This document shows, piece by piece, positions 25,688 through 33,799 of a stretch of 64,000 nt of DNA. Below the pieces are notes generated by a model. That model had not been told where the DNA came from and searched no databases. It saw only the letters and a program-made list of their open reading frames with translations. The translations under genes were made by a program, and so were the position numbers. The stretch spans positions 1,240,001-1,304,000 of the forward strand of contig NZ_CP066831.1 of NCBI RefSeq assembly GCF_016598615.1, written 5' to 3'. The stretch's first letter is position 1. Each line of letters begins with the position of its first letter. This stretch comes from Streptomyces liliifuscus (GTDB taxonomy: Bacteria > Actinomycetota > Actinomycetes > Streptomycetales > Streptomycetaceae).

Positions 25688-26896
25688 GTGTTCCGGACAA
25701 TGAGAAAATTCCGCCGCGCCGCGGGTACGACGGCCGTTCTGGCCGTGGTGGCGCTGACCGCCAACGCATGCGCCGACCAGGACTCCGCAGGAGCCGGCGG
25801 CAACTCGTCGGAGATCCACATCGGGGCGTGGCTCCCGCTGACCGGCGCCACCGCCTCGTACGGCGTGCCCCAGAGGGCCGGCGCCGACGCGTACTTCAAG
25901 ATGATCAACGCGTCCGGAGGCATCAACGACCGCAAGGTCCGGTGGACCGTCAAGGACAACGCGGCCGATCCGCAGCAGACCGTGCAGATCGCACGCGAAC
26001 TCGTCGGCCAGGACAAGGTCGTGGCCATCGTGAACGCGAACGGCACCTCCCAGGCGGAGGCGGCCTTCCCGTTCGTCCTCAATCAGTCGAAGGTTCCGGT
26101 TCTCAACGAGGTGGGCGGCAACGAGTCCTGGTTCAAGCCGCCGCGCCCCGGCCTGTTCGGCACCCAGACCCTCTACGAGGACCAGGCCGCGGCGATCGCG
26201 GCGTGGACGGTGCAGGACGGCGCGAAGAAGATCCTCGTCGTGCACAGTGACCCGGCCGCGTTCGTGAACGTGGCCAAGCAGGTCGAGCCCGTCGCGAAGA
26301 AGGTGGACCCCTCGGTCGAGGTCGACCGGCTGACGGTCAAGTACCAGACCACCGACTACACCCCGGTGATCAGCAAGGTGAAGGCCGCGAAGACCCAGGC
26401 GGTGATCCTCATCCTCACCTCCCCCGAGGCGGCCGCCTTCCTGAAGGAGGCCAAGCTGCAGGGGCTGTCGCTGCCCACGTACGCCTACGCGCCGGTCGCC
26501 GCGGAGTCGACGGTCTCCCTCGCCAAGGACGCGGCCGAGGGGCTCAAGGCCGTACAGCTGGTCAAGGCGCCCTCGGACACCGATCCCGCGGTGAAGGAGT
26601 TCCGCACGGCGATGGCCAAGTACGAGCCCGGTCAGCCCGCCGGATTCCTCGCGCTGTGGGGCTGGAGCAACGCGAAGGTGTTCGCGGAGATCACGAAGAC
26701 CATCAAGGGACCCGTCACGGCCGACGCGATCGACAAGGCGTACGAGAAGGCGACGAAGGTGGAAACGGGGGTGTCGCCGGTCATGAGCTTCAGCCCGAGC
26801 AACCACCTCGGCACCCGCAGTGTGCAGCGGGTGGTCGTGAAGGACGGGGTCTGGACGTCCGAGGGCGACTTCTACACACCGCCGAAGCGCGGCTGA
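25688..26896 (+). CDS. ABC transporter substrate-binding lipoprotein (HAAT/LivK type)
   Basis: 402-residue periplasmic-binding-fold lipoprotein. A signal peptide ends in a lipobox-like ALTANAC with the lipidated Cys near residue 28. The mature part has the Peripla_BP_6 pattern (IHIGAWLPLTGATASYGVP, VVAIVNANGTSQAEAAFP). It captures the imported substrate outside the membrane for the LivH/LivM-G-F transporter. The GTG start at 25688 follows GAGGTGG; ATG 25700 is an alternative. It has its own upstream island operator. Confidence 0.88.
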   Translation: MFRTMRKFRRAAGTTAVLAVVALTANACADQDSAGAGGNSSEIHIGAWLPLTGATASYGVPQRAGADAYFKMINASGGINDRKVRWTVKDNAADPQQTVQIARELVGQDKVVAIVNANGTSQAEAAFPFVLNQSKVPVLNEVGGNESWFKPPRPGLFGTQTLYEDQAAAIAAWTVQDGAKKILVVHSDPAAFVNVAKQVEPVAKKVDPSVEVDRLTVKYQTTDYTPVISKVKAAKTQAVILILTSPEAAAFLKEAKLQGLSLPTYAYAPVAAESTVSLAKDAAEGLKAVQLVKAPSDTDPAVKEFRTAMAKYEPGQPAGFLALWGWSNAKVFAEITKTIKGPVTADAIDKAYEKATKVETGVSPVMSFSPSNHLGTRSVQRVVVKDGVWTSEGDFYTPPKRG

Positions 26897-26910
26897 ACCT
26901 GTTCGGGGCT

Positions 26911-26929
26911 CCGGCCGGTCGAGGGCCGG
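26911..26929. terminator. Probable hairpin terminator
   Basis: The stem CCGGCC/GGCCGG with a 7-nt loop lies just after the binding-protein gene, at the right end of the catabolic island. Confidence 0.4.
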
Positions 26930-26982
26930 CCGGGCGGGTGCCCGGCGGGCTCGGCAGGACAAGGTCCGGTGCCGCGCGTTGA

Positions 26983-28611
26983 ATGGTGTGTATGGGTGTT
27001 CGGCGACAGACGAGGCACCACGGAAGCACGGCGGTGACAGCGGCCGCCGTGGCCTCCCTCCTCGCCGCCGGGTACGGCGCCATCCCGTCCGCCGCGGCAC
27101 CGGCGGCCGATCCGCCGCCCCAACCACCGCCCCAGCTCACGCAGGCGAAGGTGGACGAGGCCGTGGACCGGCTCGACGGGATCGTGCGGGACGGGATGAA
27201 GGAGACCGGCGTCCCGGGTGTCGCCGTGGCCGTGGTGTACAAGGACCGGGTCGTCCATCTGCAGGGCTTCGGGGAGCGACGGGTGGGGCAGTCCGGGGAC
27301 GTCGGACCTGACACCGTCTTCCAGTTGGCGTCCCTCTCCAAGCCGCTCGCCTCGACCGTCGTCGCGGGCGCGGTCGGCGACAAGGTCATCACGTGGGACG
27401 ACCCGGTGGCCGAGCACCTGCCCGGCTTCTCGCTCAAGGACCGCTGGGTCGGCGACCACGTCACGGTCGCCGATCTCCTCTCGCACCGCAGCGGGCTGCC
27501 CGACCACGCCGGGGACCTGCTCGAAGACCTCGGCTACGACAGGGCGTACATCCTGGACCAGCTGCGTGAGGAGCCGCTCACGCCGTTCCGGGCCAGTTAC
27601 GCGTACACCAACTACGGGGTCACGGCGGCGGGCCAGGCGGTCGCGAACGCCAAGGACACCACCTGGGAGAGGCTCGCGGAGGACACGCTCTACTCCCCCG
27701 CCGGAATGAACTCCACCAGCTCCCGCTTCGCCGACTACGACAAGGCGACGGACAAGGCGGCCACGCATGTGAAGGACGCGGACGGGACCTGGGAGGCGAA
27801 GTACGTACGGGACCCCGACGCCCAGTCGCCCGCGGGCGGCGCGAGTTCCACCGCGAGCGACATGGCCACCTGGCTGCGGCTCCAGCTCGCCGACGGAAAA
27901 CTGGGCGGGAAGCAGATCGTGCCCGCCGACCAGCTGGAACGCACCCACCTGCCCGAGATCGTCTCCAGCCCGCCGCCGGCACCCGCGGGCCGCGCCGGCT
28001 TCTACGGCCTTGGCTGGAACGTCGGTTACGACGACCAGGGGCGGCTGCGCCTCAGCCACTCCGGCGCCTTCGAGCTCGGCGCCAACACGAACGTGACGAT
28101 GCTGCCCGGCGAGCAACTCGGCATCGCCGTCCTCACCAACGGGGCGCCGGTGGGGCTGGCCGACTCGGTCGCGCTCGACTTCTTCGACATCGCCCAGCAC
28201 GGCGAACCCACCACCGACTGGCTGCCCCTGGTCGACAAGCTGTACCAACAGCAGCTGGACGCGGACCGCTCCCCCACCGACTACGGCAAGCCCCCGGGGA
28301 ACGCGGCCGCCGCCCGGTCCGACGACACGTACACGGGCACGTACGAGAACGACTACTACGGTCCGCTGACCGTGACGGCCACGGACGGCGAACTCACCAT
28401 GAGCCTGGGGCCGAAGCCGACGACGTTCCGGCTCACCCACTTCGACGGCGACACGTTCAGCTTCCGGACGGTCGGGGAGAACGCGACCGGGCTGTCCGGC
28501 GTCACGTTCGACGTCGGTTCGGGATCGGAGAACGCGGGCGGCTCGAAGGCGTCGAAGGTGACCGTCGAGGCCTTCGACGAGAACGGCCTGGGCACCTTCA
28601 CCCGCCCCTGA
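26983..28611 (+). CDS. Secreted serine hydrolase (beta-lactamase/class C PBP family)
   Basis: About 542 residues with an N-terminal signal region (TAAAVASLLAAGYGAIPSAAA). The beta-lactamase-fold catalytic domain has the nucleophile motif SLSK near residue 118, the second motif YTN (YAYTNYG) near 207, and LSHSGAF in place of KTG. A C-terminal beta domain of about 100 residues (DUF3471-like) follows Pro-rich sequence. It is a likely D-Ala peptidase, esterase or related hydrolase, not necessarily a beta-lactamase. No Shine-Dalgarno is seen; ATG 26992 is an alternative. It ends tail-to-tail with the next gene, overlapping by 14 bp. Confidence 0.83.
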   Translation: MVCMGVRRQTRHHGSTAVTAAAVASLLAAGYGAIPSAAAPAADPPPQPPPQLTQAKVDEAVDRLDGIVRDGMKETGVPGVAVAVVYKDRVVHLQGFGERRVGQSGDVGPDTVFQLASLSKPLASTVVAGAVGDKVITWDDPVAEHLPGFSLKDRWVGDHVTVADLLSHRSGLPDHAGDLLEDLGYDRAYILDQLREEPLTPFRASYAYTNYGVTAAGQAVANAKDTTWERLAEDTLYSPAGMNSTSSRFADYDKATDKAATHVKDADGTWEAKYVRDPDAQSPAGGASSTASDMATWLRLQLADGKLGGKQIVPADQLERTHLPEIVSSPPPAPAGRAGFYGLGWNVGYDDQGRLRLSHSGAFELGANTNVTMLPGEQLGIAVLTNGAPVGLADSVALDFFDIAQHGEPTTDWLPLVDKLYQQQLDADRSPTDYGKPPGNAAAARSDDTYTGTYENDYYGPLTVTATDGELTMSLGPKPTTFRLTHFDGDTFSFRTVGENATGLSGVTFDVGSGSENAGGSKASKVTVEAFDENGLGTFTRP

Positions 28612-29671
28612 CCTCCCGTACGTAGCCGCGTTCCTTGTCGACCACGTTGCGCAGCTCCCTGCCCTCGGCCCTGCGGGTCAGGTTGTCGAGGAACAGGTCC
28701 GCGAGGTCGTCGCGCCAACCGGTGACCTCGCCTGCCGTGTGCGGGGAGACGATGACGCCCGGCAGGTCCCACAGGGGTGAGGCGGCGGGCAGCGGCTCCT
28801 GGGCGAAGACGTCCAGGGCCGCTCCGGCCAGGCGGCCGTCGGTGAGGTGCCGGACGAGCGCCTCCTCGTCGACGAGTCCGCCCCGGCCCACGTTCACCAG
28901 CCGCGCGCCGGGCTTCATCGACGCGAGCACGGACGCGTCGACCATGCCCCGGGTGGCCGCCGTGAGGGGCGCCGCGAGCACCACGTAGTCCGCCGCGGCC
29001 AGGGCGGGGCGCAGTCCGGAGAGGGCGTGCACCGTGCCGAAGTCGGGGTCCTCCGCGCACTCCGTACGTCCTACGGCGCTCACCCGCATGCCGACGGCGC
29101 GGAGCAGGCGGGCCACGGCACGGCCGATGGGGCCCGTGCCCCACACGAGGACGGTCCGGCCGTCGATGCGTTCGCTGTCCCGGGGCCGCCACTCTCGGCG
29201 CCGCTGGTGCTCCCAGGTGCCCGGGAAGTCCTTGGCGAGGGCCAGGATCAGGCCGAGTACGTACTCGGCGATGGGCCGGTCGTAGACGCCTCGCGAGTTG
29301 GTGAGCACCACCCGGGGGTTGTCGACCAGGGCGGGGAAGAGCAGTGAGTCGACACCGGCGGAGGCCACATGCACCCAGCCGGGCGCGCTCGACGGGTCCG
29401 CGGGCCAGGCCGCCTCGACCGCCGGGGTGATCGAGTGCCAGCAGAGCAGTGTGTCCGCGCCGGGCAGGAGGTGCGGCAGTTCCTCCTCGGTGGCGTACAC
29501 CGTGTCCGCGAGGCTTTCGATGCCGGCGGCGTTGTGCGGCAGGATGCCGCGGTGCAGGACGACGAGCCGGTCGGCCAAGGCGGTTCTCCCACGGCGTGAG
29601 ACGGTGCGGGGCGGCTGGTACGAGGTACCGCTTCCACCCTCCGGGGCCGTGCCGGAAGGGTCAACGGCCAT
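28598..29671 (-). CDS. D-isomer-specific 2-hydroxyacid dehydrogenase
   Basis: 357-residue NAD(P)-dependent dehydrogenase that reduces a 2-oxoacid to a D-2-hydroxyacid or the reverse. The cofactor-binding domain has WGTGPIGRAVARLL, and LVNVGRGGLVDEEAL and SPHTAGE supply the catalytic Arg and the His of the family (Arg-Glu-His triad). ATG 29671 is chosen because GGGAGAACACC precedes it. The N-terminal ~40 residues are low-complexity. Divergent from the MFS gene. Substrate unknown. Confidence 0.87.
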   Translation of the reverse strand: MAVDPSGTAPEGGSGTSYQPPRTVSRRGRTALADRLVVLHRGILPHNAAGIESLADTVYATEEELPHLLPGADTLLCWHSITPAVEAAWPADPSSAPGWVHVASAGVDSLLFPALVDNPRVVLTNSRGVYDRPIAEYVLGLILALAKDFPGTWEHQRRREWRPRDSERIDGRTVLVWGTGPIGRAVARLLRAVGMRVSAVGRTECAEDPDFGTVHALSGLRPALAAADYVVLAAPLTAATRGMVDASVLASMKPGARLVNVGRGGLVDEEALVRHLTDGRLAGAALDVFAQEPLPAASPLWDLPGVIVSPHTAGEVTGWRDDLADLFLDNLTRRAEGRELRNVVDKERGYVREVRGG

Positions 29672-30041
29672 GGTGTTCTCCCGGGACGGCCGCTGTGGAC
29701 GGTGTGTCAACCGGTCGGCGGCCACGGAACACACTGTCCACCCGCCGTCTCCCAAGAGAACACCATGTTCATTGACGGTGGATCCGCGCTGAACCAGGGT
29801 GATGGCCAACCCCGGACCGCCTCGCCCGGCCACCCCGTTGACGACCGGTCCGCACCGCGTACAGCGCTGTGCGCCTTCCCCCGCCCTCGCTTCCCCTCAA
29901 TAAATCCCGCGGATCCCCCGCGTCCCCCCGTATCTCCCGCATCCCCGCTTTCCAATGCTTGACGTACGAAGCCTCCTTCGCCCGGTCCCCCTGCCGGCGC
30001 GCGTCCCCCTCGCCTTTCCGCGTCCCCCAGGAGCCTCAAGC
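29672..30041. promoter_or_regulatory. Divergent intergenic region
   Basis: 370 bp between the hydroxyacid dehydrogenase and MFS genes. A rightward promoter-like pair TTGACG (29838-29843), 16 bp, TACAGC (29860-29865) can be picked out. Otherwise I see C-rich sequence and no gene, repeat or clear operator. Confidence 0.35.
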
Positions 30042-31397
30042 ATGTCCCTGACCTCATCGACCACCGGCGGGGCCTCGTCGCTCGACGACGCGCCCGTCAG
30101 TTCCTTCCACCGCCGGATCATGGTGGTCGCCATGGGCGGCCCTTTCTGCGACGGCTATCTGCTGGGAGTGATGGGTGTCGCCCTCGGCCTCATCACGCCC
30201 GCGCTCGCCCTGGACACGTTGTGGACGGGCCTGACAGCCGCCTCCGTCCTGGTCGGCGTGTTCATCGGAGGCGCGGTCTTCGGCCCCGTCACCGACCGGG
30301 TCGGCCGCCATCTGATGTACGTCCTCAACCTGGCGACCTTCGTGGTCTTCTCGGCGCTCCAGTTCTTCGTCACCGAGGCCTGGCAGCTGCTGGTGCTGCG
30401 GCTGCTCATCGGCATCGCGATCGGCGCCGACTACCCCATCGCCTCCGCCCTCACCACCGAGCTGGTGCCCCGCCGGATGCGGGGCCCGGCCCTGTCCGGC
30501 CTGGTCCTCGCGTGGTGGGTCGGGTACGGCGTGAGCTACTGGGTGGGCTGGGCACTGACCGGGCTCGGCGACGACTCCTGGCGCTGGATGCTGGCCTCCG
30601 GCACGGTCCCCGCGCTGATCTTCCTCTTCATGCGGGCCGGCATCCCCGAGTCCCCGCGCTGGCTGGCCTCGCGCGGACGCATGGACGAGGCGAAGGCGGT
30701 CGTCCGCAAGCACCTCGGCCAGGAGGTGAGCGACGAGGAACTGCTCGCGGAGGGCCGCCAGGAGCAGCGGGGCGGCTCCGGGCTCGGCAATCTCGTCGAG
30801 ATCTTCAAACGCGGCTACACGGTCCCGGTCGTGTTCTGTTCCGTCTTCTGGATCTGTCAGGTCGCACCCGCCTTCGCGGTCCGCTCCTTCCAGCCACAGA
30901 TGCTGTCCGCGTTCGGGGTGGGAAGCACATACGGAGCCAGCGCGCTGATCACCACCATCGCGGTGGCCGGCATCGGGCTCGGCCTGGTGGTCGTCAACCG
31001 GATCGGCCGCCGCTCGCTGCTGATCAGCAGCTTCGTGTGCATCAACGTCTCATTGATCGCGCTGGCGGTGCTGCCACTGCACTGGGCCTTCGTGGTGGTG
31101 GCCCTGTTCGCGGCCTTCCAGTTCTTCGAGGCGGCGGGCAGCGGGCTGCAGTTCGTCTACCCGAGCGAGCTGTTCCCGACCGACCTGCGGGCCACGGGCG
31201 TGGGCATCGCCACCGCCATGAGCCGCGTGGGCTCCGCCTCCTCCACGTTCCTCCTGCCGATCGCCGCCGAGGACCTGGGCGTCCGCGGCACGCTGGGCAT
31301 CGCCGTGGCGATCACGCTGGTGGGACTCGTCGTCTCCTACTTCCTCGCGCCCGAGACCAAGGACCTGGGTCTGACCGAGGCCAGCAGCCGGTCCTGA
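30042..31397 (+). CDS. MFS transporter, sugar-porter-like
   Basis: 451-residue major facilitator with about 12 hydrophobic segments. Family motifs are DRVGRHLMYVLN after TM2, IGADYPIASALTTELVPRRMRG, and PESPRWLASRGRMDEA before the central loop. It is a proton symporter for a small polar solute such as a carboxylate or sugar-like acid. ATG 30042 has AGGAG upstream; the frame stays open further 5' but without a better start. It is the first gene of MFS-HAD-oxidase-PucR, which looks like a small uptake and oxidation unit. Confidence 0.87.
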   Translation: MSLTSSTTGGASSLDDAPVSSFHRRIMVVAMGGPFCDGYLLGVMGVALGLITPALALDTLWTGLTAASVLVGVFIGGAVFGPVTDRVGRHLMYVLNLATFVVFSALQFFVTEAWQLLVLRLLIGIAIGADYPIASALTTELVPRRMRGPALSGLVLAWWVGYGVSYWVGWALTGLGDDSWRWMLASGTVPALIFLFMRAGIPESPRWLASRGRMDEAKAVVRKHLGQEVSDEELLAEGRQEQRGGSGLGNLVEIFKRGYTVPVVFCSVFWICQVAPAFAVRSFQPQMLSAFGVGSTYGASALITTIAVAGIGLGLVVVNRIGRRSLLISSFVCINVSLIALAVLPLHWAFVVVALFAAFQFFEAAGSGLQFVYPSELFPTDLRATGVGIATAMSRVGSASSTFLLPIAAEDLGVRGTLGIAVAITLVGLVVSYFLAPETKDLGLTEASSRS

Positions 31398-31468
31398 AGC
31401 CGCTCACCCCGTCGCCACTTCACCTTTGAAGCACCTCAACCCTCGTCCCACACAGAGGAGTTCACTCC

Positions 31469-32134
31469 ATGCGCAAGGTCGTCAGCTTCGACTGCTACCG
31501 GACCCTCATCAACTTCGACACCCGTACCGCCACGCACGAGATCGTCAAGGACCGGCTGGCCGAGTTCGGCGTCGACCCGGACCGGTTCCACCACGACGCG
31601 TACGTCATGCGCTTCCAGGGCGTCGTCGACGAGTACCGCCCCTACCGCGAGGTCGTCCGCCGCACCCTGCGCAACGTCATGCTGCTGCACGGCCTGGAGT
31701 ACCGGGACGAGGACGGCGAGGCGCTGATCGAGGCCATCAAGAAGTTCACACCGTTCCGCGAGGTCCCGGACGCGTTGCGCCGCCTCAAGGGCGAGTACGA
31801 CATCGCCATCCTCTCCAACAGCGAGGACGACCTGATCTCGTACGCCGTCGACGAGCTCGGCGTGGAGTGGGACTACGTCCTCACCGCCGAGCAGGCCGGA
31901 GCGTACAAGCCGCTGCCGCAGGCCTTCGAGTACCTGATGAAGGCCACCGGGCGCGGCCCCGAGGACATCGTCCACACCGCGCAGGGCTGGGAGTACGACA
32001 TCATGCCGACCAAGCGGTACGAGGGCATGCGGCGGATCTGGGTCAACCGGTACGGCTTTCCGGGCTCGGCCGCCTACCAGCCGTACGAGGAGATCAGCGA
32101 CCTCTCCGAGCTGCCTCCCCTGCTCGGCGTCTGA
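31469..32134 (+). CDS. Haloacid dehalogenase-like hydrolase (type II)
   Basis: 221-residue HAD hydrolase. The nucleophile Asp is in VSFDCYRTL, motif II is ILSNSEDDL, and motif III/IV is GAYKPLPQAFEY with a downstream Asp. This resembles L-2-haloacid dehalogenases, although DCYRTL replaces DAYGTL and phosphatase activity is equally possible. ATG 31469 follows GAGGAG. It lies between the MFS transporter and the flavin oxidase on the same strand. Confidence 0.85.
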   Translation: MRKVVSFDCYRTLINFDTRTATHEIVKDRLAEFGVDPDRFHHDAYVMRFQGVVDEYRPYREVVRRTLRNVMLLHGLEYRDEDGEALIEAIKKFTPFREVPDALRRLKGEYDIAILSNSEDDLISYAVDELGVEWDYVLTAEQAGAYKPLPQAFEYLMKATGRGPEDIVHTAQGWEYDIMPTKRYEGMRRIWVNRYGFPGSAAYQPYEEISDLSELPPLLGV

Positions 32135-32176
32135 CCCACCTCTTCTCCTCGTCCAGCCGCCGTGAAAGGACACCCC

Positions 32177-33571
32177 GTGAGCGCCACCACGCTCGGCCGG
32201 CCCGGCCCGGTCAACGGCCGGATCTCCCACTGGTTCGCCGAACTGCCCACCCCACGCGCCGCGTTGCCCGGTGACCGCGACGCCGATGTGTGCATCGTGG
32301 GCGCCGGACTGACCGGACTGTGGACCGCGTACTACCTCAAACTGGCCGACCCCTCACTGCGGATCACGATCCTGGAGGCCGAGTTCGCCGGGTTCGGCGC
32401 CTCCGGCCGCAACGGCGGCTGGGCGTCGGGGCTCGTGCCCGGCGCCCGTGACCGACTGGCGAAGCAGTACGGGCGGGATGCCGTGCTCGACCACCAACGC
32501 GCCATGAACGAGGCCGTCGACGAGATCGTCGCCGTGGCCGAGCGCGAGGGGATCGACGCCGGCATCGTCAAGGGCGGCACCCTGCGGGTGGCCCGCACCC
32601 CCGCGCAGGCGACCCGGCTGCGACACAAGACCGCGGCCGACCACGAGTGGGGCGTGCCGGAGGCCGTGATGCTCACGCCTGAGGAGGCCGCGGACCGCGT
32701 CCGCGTCGACGGGATGACGGCCGCGGCCTGGACCCCGCACTGCGCCCGGCTGCAGCCCGTCGCCCTGGTCCAGGGGCTCGCCTCGACGGTCGAACGGCTC
32801 GGCGTGACCCTCCACGAGAAGTCCCCGGTCACGGCCATCGAGCCAGGGCGGGCGGTCACCGCGCACGGCACGGTCGTCGCGCCCGTGGTCCTGCGTGCGA
32901 CGGAGGGGTTCACGGCCTCGTTCAAGGGGCTGCGCCGCACCTGGCTGCCCATGAACAGCTCGATGATCGCCACCGAACCACTGCCGAAGGAGGTGTGGGA
33001 GGAGATCGGCTGGGCGGGCCGCGAGACGCTGGGCGACACGGCACACGGGCACATGTACGCGCAGCGCACCCCGGACGACCGCATCGCGATCGGCGGGCGC
33101 GGTGTCCCGTACCGCTTCGGCTCCCGCACCGACGACGCGGGGCAGGTGGACGCCCGGACCATCGGCCAGCTCACCGACACGCTCCACGAGATGCTGCCGC
33201 AGACCGCCGGTGCCCGGGTCGACCACGCCTGGTGCGGGGTGCTCGCCGTGCCCCGCGACTGGTCCGCCACCGTGGGCCTCGACCGCGCCACCGGGCTCGG
33301 CTGGGCCGGCGGCTATGTCGGACACGGCGTGACCTCCACGAACCTCGCCGCCCGCACCCTCACCGATCTGGTGCTCGGGCGTGAGTCCCGGCTGACCCGG
33401 CTGCCGTGGACCGGGCACCGCCCCGGCACCTGGGAGCCGGAACCGCTGCGCTGGCTGGGCGTGCGCGGGCTGTACGTCGCCTACCGGTGGGCGGACCGGC
33501 ACGAGGCGGGAGGGCGGGCCCGGACCTCTCCGATCGCCACGGTCGCGGATCTGATCGCGCGGCGGCCCTGA
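32177..33571 (+). CDS. FAD-dependent oxidoreductase (DAO/PuuB-like amine oxidase)
   Basis: 464-residue D-amino-acid-oxidase-fold flavoprotein. The FAD site CIVGAGLTGLWTAYYL is followed by GFGASGRNGGWASG, the signature of gamma-glutamylputrescine oxidase and related amine or amino-acid oxidases. A C-terminal GLGWAGGYVGHGVTSTNLA closes the flavin domain. The GTG start at 32177 is preferred over GTG 32162 because GAAAGGA precedes it. The likely reaction is oxidative deamination of an imported amine; the substrate is not known. Confidence 0.85.
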   Translation: MSATTLGRPGPVNGRISHWFAELPTPRAALPGDRDADVCIVGAGLTGLWTAYYLKLADPSLRITILEAEFAGFGASGRNGGWASGLVPGARDRLAKQYGRDAVLDHQRAMNEAVDEIVAVAEREGIDAGIVKGGTLRVARTPAQATRLRHKTAADHEWGVPEAVMLTPEEAADRVRVDGMTAAAWTPHCARLQPVALVQGLASTVERLGVTLHEKSPVTAIEPGRAVTAHGTVVAPVVLRATEGFTASFKGLRRTWLPMNSSMIATEPLPKEVWEEIGWAGRETLGDTAHGHMYAQRTPDDRIAIGGRGVPYRFGSRTDDAGQVDARTIGQLTDTLHEMLPQTAGARVDHAWCGVLAVPRDWSATVGLDRATGLGWAGGYVGHGVTSTNLAARTLTDLVLGRESRLTRLPWTGHRPGTWEPEPLRWLGVRGLYVAYRWADRHEAGGRARTSPIATVADLIARRP

Positions 33572-33631
33572 CGCGTGCCGCTGGTCCTTGTCGCCTTCTC
33601 GCCTTCTCGCCCCGGGGCGCGTGGTGCGTTC

Positions 33632-33677
33632 GCGGCTGCCGGTTCCGTGTGGTTGCTCGCGCCGTTCCCCGTGCCCC
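33632..33677. repeat. Dispersed Streptomyces intergenic repeat, copy 2 (inverted)
   Basis: On the minus strand it reads GGCACGGGGAACGGCGCGAG then CAACCACACGGAAC. It matches the copy at 18464-18525 at roughly four bases in five over about 37 bp. Confidence 0.5.
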
Positions 33678-33692
33678 CCCGGGGGGGGGCAC
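33671..33692. terminator. Hairpin with a nine-G tract
   Basis: GTGCCCCCCC followed by GGGGGGGGGCAC forms a stem behind the oxidase gene and may end its transcript. The homopolymer tract is also prone to length variation. Confidence 0.5.
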
Positions 33693-33799
33693 GGCGCTGA
33701 GCTGGGCAATCGGGCCTTGCGCCGGTCTGTCTCACCCCTCAGAGTGGTCCGGACATCGTGCCGGGCCGGTCGGCACGTCGTCGGACTGGAGCTGCCCCC

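Noticed and set aside
26983..28611. Beta-lactamase resistance gene
   Set aside because: The third motif is HSG instead of KTG and an extra C-terminal domain is present. The wider serine-hydrolase/PBP family fits better.
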